Below, one piece after another: positions 56,893 to 64,000 of a stretch of DNA of 64,000 bases (within the stretch, counting starts at the first letter, position 1; each line of letters begins with the position of its first letter). The stretch comes from Cryoendolithus antarcticus (Eukaryota; Ascomycota; Dothideomycetes; Cladosporiales; Cladosporiaceae). The position numbers and the translations under genes were made by a program. Location: NCBI GenBank assembly GCA_002077065.1, contig NAJO01000021.1, positions 124,001 to 188,000 on the forward strand, written 5' to 3'. The notes below the pieces were generated by a model. That model saw only the letters and a program-made list of their open reading frames with translations. It had not been told where the DNA came from and searched no databases.

Positions 56893-59800
56893 TTGATTCA
56901 CCTTCTATCAATACACCAGCAGCGGGCGCAAGACGATCACGACTGAGCTCACGACAGACCATCGCACCGGACAGCGATAGCGAGGGCGACAACGAGATCG
57001 TGCTCAAGCGTACACTGCAATCGGTCGAAATTCCAATCATGGGTCGCCTGCCTTCCATCCGCAAGCCCACGGGCAAGACTTCCGGCTCGACCAGTCCTAC
57101 AGACACTACCATCGCATCGATCGCTAGCAGCACTCGTGCGAACTCGATAGACGTGGACATGGACACGCCTGGTACCACCCCAGGAACATCGATTGCCGGG
57201 CCATCAGGCACGAAGCGCAAGCGCAGCATGCTGGGCAAGGAGCCACTCAAGCTGGAGGACTCCGATGATGACATGGCTCTCGCGATTAGGTTGCAGAAGG
57301 AGGAGTATGGCATCGTCGAGCCATCGCACAAGAAGCAGAAAGGCAAGGTTTTCAAGGTTGAGGATTCAGAGGACGAGAGCGCACTTAGTGAGCACGACTC
57401 CCTGTCGTCCGTGGACTTCAACCCCAAGCCGAAGAGCTTTTCGCAACGCATCGTGTCAGTTGGCAAGGGCAAGCAGAAGATGTCCGCTATGATGCAGACG
57501 GTCAAGACGAGACTACCAGCGCGCTCAGCTAGAAGCAGTGCGTTGAAGTCGCTCGGCAAGAGGCAGTCGATCAAAATTGAGGACAGCGATGGTTCGGATC
57601 TGGAGCAGCTTAGTGAGCTCGATAGCGCGGATGACTTCGTGGAGGAGGACGATGAGTTGACAGCGGTGTCGACCGGTTTTAGTGACACTGAGTCTGACGT
57701 ACCGCTTGCTCTCAGGCGCCCCACGCCGTCCTCTTCGCGACCTAAGAAGTCTGGATCTGGACGCGGGCGTCGCTTCGGAAATCACTCGGCTGCCGATGCT
57801 GCGCGCATTGCCGCGGACATAGATGAGCAGGTTACGAACATGATGATGAGTAGGAAGGACCGCGAGAGGAAGAAGCTGGAGAAGTCGCACCCGACAATCA
57901 AGACGATGTGGAAGGACCTCAAGAAGATTCCTGTGCTTGAGCCGATTCAGGCAGAGCAGCCGGAGTCCATCAATCGCCAGCTCAAGACTTTCCAGCTGGA
58001 GGGCTTGAGCTGGATGACACGTCAGGAGCAGACTGGCTATAAGGGTGGCTTGCTCGGTGATGAGATGGGTATGGGCAAGACGATACAGGCCGTCTCGCTC
58101 ATCATGTCCGACTATCCGCAGAAGCAACCAACGCTCGTCGTTGTCCCGCCTGTCGCTCTCATGCAATGGTCTACCGAGATCGCGGAGTACACTGATGGCA
58201 AGCTCAAAGTGCTTGTCTACCACGGTCAGAACGCGAAGGTCAAGGGCATGAGCGTCAAAGAGCTGAAGAAGTTCGATGTCATTATGATATCTTACAACAG
58301 TCTGGAGTCACTGCACCGCAAGGAGACGAAAGGCTGGGCACGTGGCGAGGATATTATCAAGGAGGACTCGCCGATCCATGCTATCCACTTCCATCGCCTC
58401 ATCCTGGATGAAGCACACAGCATCAAGTCACGCACGACCGGTGTCGCGAAGGCATGCTTCATGCTTACTGGGACGTACAAGTGGTGCTTATCTGGCACAC
58501 CAGTACAAAACCGCATCGGCGAGTTCTTCTCACTCCTGCGATTTCTTGAAGTGCGTCCGTTCGCCGACTACTTCTGCAAGAGCTGTCCTTGCAGCATGCT
58601 CCACTGGAAGCTTGACGATGACCATCGCTGCTCGCAGTGCAAGCACTCTGGTATGGAGCATGTGTCAGTCTTCAACCAGGAGCTGCTGAACCCTCTCACA
58701 CAGTCTGAGGACCCTGAGGTCCGCTCCGACGCCATGGACAAGCTGCACATGATCACCGCTCGCATTATGCTCCGCCGCGTGAAGAAAGACTACGTCAGCT
58801 CTATGGAGCTTCCTCCCAAAGAGGTGATCGTGCGCAGCGACTTCTTCGGTCTCATCGAACGCGACTTCTCCTCTTCCATCATGAGTAATACCGCGCGCCA
58901 ATTCGATACCTACGTCTCTCGCAACGTCGTCCTGAACAACTACGCGAACATCTTCGGCCTCATCATGCAGATGCGTCAAGTTGCCAATCACCCCGACCTA
59001 CTCCTCCGCAAGTCCGCAGAAGGCGGCCAGAACGTCCATGTCTGCAACATCTGTGACGAAGTCGCAGAAGAAGCGATCCGCTCGCAGTGCAAGCACGACT
59101 TCTGCCGCTCTTGCGTGAAAAGCTACATCACCTCCACCGAATCCGCAGGCGGCGACCCAGACTGCCCGCGCTGCCACATCCCCCTCGCCATCGACCTCGA
59201 CCAGCCCGAGATGGAGCAGGACGAGGAGAGCGTCAAGAAGTCGTCGATCATCAATCGTATCAAGATGGAGGATTGGACGAGTTCGACGAAGATTGAGATG
59301 CTGATCTACGAGCTGTACAAGCTGCGCTCAAAGAAGCAGACGCTGAAGAGTATTGTGTTCTCGCAGTTTACGAGTATGCTGCAGCTTGTTGAGTGGCGGT
59401 TGAGAAGGGCTGGGTTCAATACTGTCATGCTTGATGGCTCTATGACGCCTATTCAGCGGCAGAGGAGTATTGAGTATTTCATGAACAATACTAATGTGGA
59501 GGTTTTCTTGGTGTCGTTAAAGGCGGGTGGTGTGGCGTTGAACTTGACGGAGGCGTCAAGAGTGTTCATTGTTGATCCGTGAGTGGTCTCCCCTCACATG
59601 ATGTTTTGAACCGCACTGACAGTCTTCCAGATGGTGGAATCCAGCCGCCGAGTGGCAGTCCGCCGATCGCTGCCACCGCATCGGTCAGAAGCGTCCTTGT
59701 GTCATCACGCGTCTCTGCATCGAGGACTCCGTCGAGTCTCGCATGGTGATGCTGCAGGAGAAGAAGGCGAACATGATCAACGGCACCATCAACAACGACA

Positions 59801-59917
59801 AGACGTCGATGGAGAAGCTTACGTACGTCCATCGCAAGGCTCACGAATCAAAGAAGTGCAAAGCTGACCACCTTTAACAGGCCCGAGGATATGCAGTTCC
59901 TCTTCCGCGGTACTTGA
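56893..59917 (+). CDS. RAD16: Rad16-type SNF2 ATPase with RING finger (5' exon unresolved)
   Basis: Identified exons are 56893-59578, 59631-59822 and 59881-59917; a first exon with the ATG, ending in phase 1, must lie upstream but could not be fixed. Rad16 with Rad7 performs global nucleotide-excision repair. An acidic and Ser-rich leader of about 340 residues precedes the SNF2 core: [12 protein letters not shown] near 58,060, DEAH near 58,410 and [11 protein letters not shown]3HC4 RING is inserted in the second half: [28 protein letters not shown]. The helicase C-terminal part holds [21 protein letters not shown] and [19 protein letters not shown]. The C terminus [13 protein letters not shown] is the normal end. 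Confidence 0.9.
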
Positions 59918-60424
59918 GCAACATCCAAAGAGGATTGTACGAGATATGACTGCGTTGCTTGGACTGTATATGGTGCTATCGCGTCGTGTTAGAGAGGATC
60001 AATCCTATGGTGTATGGTGGTGGAAGCAGCACCCTGACAAGGGGCTTTGCTTGAGTGCTTGAGCGTTCCTCGATTGCTTGGTGGTTCGCAGACCATGTCA
60101 GCATGCATCAGTGGCTGTATGTAAGATTGCTCCGAGAGAGTCCGTCAGATGTCAATCCGACATCTCCTTGGCACGTGCTCTCGTGTCACTGTGAAGTCAA
60201 TCTGTGCATCTCACCTCGACATCCCCTTATCCCTTACCTGCTAATATAGTGCCATTGTGCTTTCCGCCTACGTTGCCCGTCAATCTTCTTCACAAAGGTC
60301 GAAAGCGCAGATCCAATCTCATGCCGACATTCAGCTGACCACCGCGCGCAATGCGACACTGAACCCATCCCCCCATACACCACCTACCCAAACCCCAGCC
60401 CACAACTCCACAACCACACCCACA
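59918..60424. other. intergenic: RAD16 3' end and transporter promoter
   Basis: 507 bases. The final 130 are C/A-rich, like a leader. Nothing else supported. Confidence 0.5.
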
Positions 60425-62248
60425 ATGCCACCCTCCTCCACCTCAGCAACATGGACCGGCCACCCCCGCATTCGCGGCGCCTCCGAACCCCTCCAACTTT
60501 TCCTTCTCACAGCCTCCCTCATCGGCCTCCAATTCTGCTGGGGGACTGAGATGACCTACTGCACGCCCTTCCTGCTCTCCCTCGGCCTCTCCAAATCCTC
60601 CCTCTCCTTGGTATGGGTCGCTGGACCCCTGTCGGGCCTCATAATGCAGCCGGTGATCGGCATGATCTCTGATCGCTGGACTGGGCGCTGGGGCAGGAGA
60701 CGGCCGTTCATGGTGGGTGGGACGGTGGGCGTTGTGGTTCTGCTGGGGGTGTTGGGGTGGTGTGAAGGGTTGGTCGGGGCGTTCGGGGGAGGCAGAGGAG
60801 CGACGATTGTGGTTGCTGTGGTGGATATCTTCGTGTTGGACTTTGTTATCAATATTGTGCAGAGTACGTGTCGGAGTTTGATTGTGGATACGTTGCCGGT
60901 GGAGAAGCAGCAGTTGGGGTCGGCTTGGGGTATGTACATTTCCCTCCCCGATGGCCGTGGAGCGCATGAGGCAGTTGTGGACGGTTGGTGAGTCTGAATA
61001 TCTGAAGCTAGCAGGTTGACTGGACTCGGACATTTGATGGTGTATGCCGTCGGCTCTCTCGATCTTGTGGCTATACTGGGCCCGACTTTTCTGGGCGATA
61101 CGCAGTTCAAGAAGGTCTGCGCGATTGCTGCACTGGCTATTGCAGTCGCGCAAGGCGTGACGTGCTGGGCAGTTTCTGAACGTGTACTGGTGTCTAGTGG
61201 GTGAGTGCGAGCGTCTCGCGGCTTTTCCATAGTCCCCACTGACAGCACGCATAGCACCGAGAAGGATGGTAGCAGCAAATCCGCAACGACCATCGTCAAG
61301 GACCTCTACAAGACGACGATGAACCTGCCACCTCCCATACAATCAATCTGCTGGGTGCAATTCTGGTCCTGGATCGGCTGGTTCCCGTTTCTCTTCTACA
61401 GCAGCACATGGGTCGGGGAGATCTACATGCGCTATGATGCACCGGAAGCAGACTCGCCAGTCAGCAGCAGTGACGCGCTCAGCGATGTGGGCAGAGTCGG
61501 CAGCAGAGCGCTCATCGTCTTCGCTTTCGTGAGCTTTGCATTCTCAATCCTTTTGCCATACATCGCCCGAAGTTCCGACGATGGACCGCCATACACGCCA
61601 AGACCACCACAGAGTCTCGAGCCAATACTAAAGGGCGTGCGCCTGCCCTCGTCGTGGAAGCCAACTTTGCCAGCCGCCTGGATGATGGCAAATGTTCTCT
61701 TCGCGATCACGATGATCTTCGCGCCGATAGTCCACAGCGTGCACTTCGCCACTATTCTGGTAGCGATCTGCGGCTTGCCTTGGTCAATAGGCGGCTGGGC
61801 TTCCTTCGCACTGATGGGCACCGAGATCAACCGCCTTTCGACGTCTCTACCGCAATCTCAAAGTAACACCAACTCTTCTTATCGCCAACTATCGACTACA
61901 GACGAGATGGAGATGACCTCAGATCCCTCGCCTCCACGCATACTTCATCTTCGACACGATTCGGAAGCTGACGCAGACGTTCACACCTCTACTGGCGAGT
62001 TGGCGGGCGTGTACCTCGGGATCCTGAATCTGTACACGACATTACCGCAATTCGTGGGCACGGGCATCAGTACGATAGTGTTCAGTATACTAGAGCCGGG
62101 AAAGAGTCCAGAATTGGCTCAGCATGCACCGCCCGAAGAGCATCATTCCGCAGAGGGCGTGAGTGGGATCGGCGTGTGCTTGTTCATTGGCGCGGTGTGT
62201 GCTATGTGGGCGGCGTGGAAGTGCAGAAAGCTTGGTGGGACGTGGTGA
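60425..62248 (+). CDS. GPH/SUT-type sucrose or alpha-glucoside transporter
   Basis: Three exons (60425-60929, 61008-61200, 61255-62248), 563 residues, about twelve spans. It is a plasma-membrane or vacuolar sugar:proton symporter of the sucrose-transporter-like branch: LIGLQFCWGTEMTYCTP in span 1, DRWTGRWGRRRPF after span 2 (the SUT-type RxGRRRP loop), SAWASRLTGLGH after intron 1, WVQFWSWIGWFPFLFYSSTW and PWSIGGWASFALMG. The intron-1 acceptor AAG gives the family sequence; the next acceptor, ten bases later, would shift frame. A long acidic loop lies between spans. Close relatives in fission yeast carry maltose and sucrose. The exact sugar is not set. Confidence 0.86.
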
Positions 62249-62412
62249 ACGATCACTTGTAGCTTACCAACAAAATGCACGGTACGCTGACTTGTGTGCC
62301 CTGTTTCATTCCCATGTCGACCCTTGTCTATAGACATTTCCGCCCGGCGCTATGCTACTGATGTTACAGTCCCCGTGAATTATACCCTGGAGGTGAAGAC
62401 ATTGTTTCCCGA

Positions 62413-63333
62413 TCAGGGCCTGCCTTCCAAATCATCCGCAACAGCTTTCACATCTTGCTTCTGCTCGTCCACAGTGCCCGCCAAGTAGATCGAGGCAAGC
62501 ACAACGCTTCCAAACACTACCCCGATGATCGCCCTTCCCCGCGCGCCCTGCTTCGCCTTCAACGCCTCATCGTCTCCCAGGATCGTCACAGCATTCTTGA
62601 GGAATGCATAGCTCAGCCCACTCCACGCCGTCGTACCCGCTACCAGCCACTGAAAGTACATCATGCCCTTATGCAGATCCAGCCCACCCAGCCCGAGGTC
62701 ATGCATGATGCCTAGATGATGACTTTGTGCTGTGAGCACGGGCAATGCCAGAGTCGAGCCGATCAAGACCAGCTGGAGAAATGTGTTGTACTTCGACACG
62801 GTAGTCGGATGTACCTCCGCACTCGGCAGCGAGAAATCCCAATACCTCGTGAAAGTCTTCGGGCTAGGCAAAGAAGCATACCGGTAGTAAATCGCCGCGA
62901 GCGCCAGACATCCATCCCGTCCCAGAATCAGCGTCGCGAGATATAGTGGCAGGGCGCCCTTGATCGCTAGTGTGACTGTCACAACGATCATCAGCGCCTT
63001 GTCAGCCATAGGATCCATCACGGAGCCTGCCACGGTTTGAAGCTTCCATCTTCGCGCCAGGTAGCCGTCTACGAGGTCTGTGATACCGGCGTATGTGAAG
63101 ACTGCGAGGGCGGCTGTGTGTTGGGAATGCAGAATCAGGTAGGCTGTGGCGGGTGCGGCGAAGAGGCGGGTCACTGTCAGGAAATTCGGAAGGTTGTAGA
63201 TGTTTTCATGAGGGCGTAGGCTCTTCTTGAGGAGGGAAGGGATGGCTGCTGTCAGTGGTTTTGTCGCAGATTTACCTGCGGGTATGGGAGTTGCGGTGGG
63301 TATTGATGGTGACACGACTGGTTTCGACGATGG
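62413..63333 (-). CDS. CRD1: cardiolipin synthase (CDP-alcohol phosphatidyltransferase), first exon unresolved
   Basis: One exon from an acceptor at 63334 to the stop at 62413 encodes 306 residues with no ATG before the conserved region, so a short first exon upstream is required; a mitochondrial presequence is expected there. The enzyme joins CDP-diacylglycerol and phosphatidylglycerol in the mitochondrial inner membrane. HENIYNLPNFLTVTRLFAAP is the standard eukaryotic Crd1 lead-in. The catalytic CDP-alcohol motif, LVDGYLARRW followed by GSVMDPMADK, contains DGxxAR, then G, D and D at proper spacing. Four to five spans follow. Phosphatidylglycerophosphate synthase is the less likely alternative, as the eukaryotic enzyme has a different fold. 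Confidence 0.86.
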   Translation of the reverse strand, partial: PSSKPVVSPSIPTATPIPAGKSATKPLTAAIPSLLKKSLRPHENIYNLPNFLTVTRLFAAPATAYLILHSQHTAALAVFTYAGITDLVDGYLARRWKLQTVAGSVMDPMADKALMIVVTVTLAIKGALPLYLATLILGRDGCLALAAIYYRYASLPSPKTFTRYWDFSLPSAEVHPTTVSKYNTFLQLVLIGSTLALPVLTAQSHHLGIMHDLGLGGLDLHKGMMYFQWLVAGTTAWSGLSYAFLKNAVTILGDDEALKAKQGARGRAIIGVVFGSVVLASIYLAGTVDEQKQDVKAVADDLEGRP

Positions 63334-64000
63334 CTGTATTTGTGTCAGTGAGAGATTCTGGAGTACGTCTCGCCGATTATCAATAGTATATCGCGCTCCT
63401 CCTCTGATATGTGGTCTGGCGGTTCTCGGTGAACAACGTACTGGTCGTACCGTTCACCGCGATAAATTGACGATCACGTAGTGCTCAGATCGGCTACAAG
63501 TGCCACCTTGGGACGCAAATTGGCATCGTGAGAATCGCTTCATCTACAACAGCGTTAAGTGCAAGCTGCACGCCCACAGCACGGCATCGCCTCGAAGGCT
63601 CAGGCGTTGGACACAGCCTCGCTATCGCTAGAGAGCTTGACGTGATAGGGGAACCTGGAATGCCTTACAGTCTCGGCTACTGGATCGACTCGCTCGCCTG
63701 ATTTACCATCGTGAGAGTACGAGCGGCACGGTGCTCGCCATGTTGGACCGCGGCTGACCACATGAACGGTCAGCCGCTGTTCTAACCATGTAGGAGCACC
63801 AGGCTTACACGTCTCGTCTCCCGTCCAGACTCTTCCTCAAGGCCGTAGTCGGCCACGATTGCGCTGATCTCGAGCTGTATTCCCGCGATGGTTGCGTGCC
63901 ATTATGACTCGCCTTCGACCATCTCTCCACCTCCCGTGCGAACGCGACACTGTGGCGCCCGTAAATACACCTCCGAGCGTTTCTCAGCGGAAGTGCAACA
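63334..64000. other. window end; expected to hold the CRD1 first exon and promoter
   Basis: 667 bases. Candidate ATGs on the minus strand exist, but none could be joined with confidence to the CRD1 exon. No other gene is supported. Confidence 0.4.

Noticed and set aside
56873..57724. 283-codon minus-strand frame over the RAD16 leader
   Set aside because: Ser/Leu repeats are the complement of acidic Ser/Asp codons in RAD16.
60930..61007. Reading the sucrose-type transporter straight through its first intron
   Set aside because: It would need a 27-base intron to continue; the 78-base intron with an AAG acceptor gives the conserved SAWASRLTGLGH instead.
1..64000. tRNA, rRNA, transposon and CRISPR-like repeats
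   Set aside because: Scanning for tRNA B-box-like sequence, terminal repeats, transposase or polymerase motifs and regularly spaced repeats found only isolated chance matches.
1..64000. Secondary-metabolite or defence gene cluster
   Set aside because: No polyketide, peptide or terpene synthase, NLR or toxin-like gene is present; the neighbours are unrelated housekeeping genes.

Overview
The window is nuclear DNA of a filamentous ascomycete (Pezizomycotina). Genes are dense and sit on both strands. Most are split by short GT-AG introns, usually 45 to 110 bases. Codon third positions are rich in C and G. The gene set (Mei2-like protein, RFX factor, Ypk9, Rad16, Rbg1, Pet127, HPP protein) is that of a mould rather than a yeast. 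The style suggests Dothideomycetes, perhaps Mycosphaerellales; the class is inference, not something a marker here proves. I recognised no rRNA, tRNA, transposon, CRISPR array or tandem repeat.

Layout. 0.2-7.9 kb: a Mei2-like RNA-binding protein, the GPI-anchor ethanolamine-phosphate transferase Las21 and the ER-shaping protein Yop1. 8.2-12.7 kb: an atypical NAD(P)-binding protein, then two broken genes, a sugar transporter and an MGN-start, Q/M/P-rich protein. 12.8-17.7 kb: two divergent F-box-type genes and the ABC-F ATPase Arb1. 18-25.4 kb: a small protein with a C-terminal CaaX box, Vps18/Pep3, Skp1 and the GPI mannosyltransferase Smp3. 25.6-34.2 kb: Atg101, acireductone dioxygenase, a cation diffusion facilitator, a poorly coding 2.5 kb stretch, Ytp1 and Swi5. 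34.7-43.6 kb: two small basic-tailed nuclear-type genes, the GTPase Rbg1 with tiny exons, and the P5B ATPase Ypk9. 44.3-51.3 kb: an RFX factor, an HPP membrane protein and Vps45. 51.6-63.3 kb: Pet127, Rad16 (first exon unresolved), a sucrose/alpha-glucoside-type transporter and cardiolipin synthase (first exon unresolved).

Functional links. Las21 and Smp3 act in GPI-anchor assembly. Skp1 is the adaptor that F-box proteins dock on. Vps18, Vps45, Atg101 and Ypk9 belong to the endosome, vacuole and autophagy system. Swi5 and Rad16 are DNA-repair factors. Pet127 and cardiolipin synthase are mitochondrial. These genes are scattered between unrelated ones, so this is ordinary eukaryotic gene order and not an operon or a biosynthetic cluster. 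I found no clear novel multi-gene system. The best leads are the decayed pair at 9.2-12.7 kb, the CaaX protein, the micro-exons of RBG1 and an unexplained coding-like stretch upstream of RAD16. Exon limits were worked out by hand from reading frame, splice signals and family conservation.
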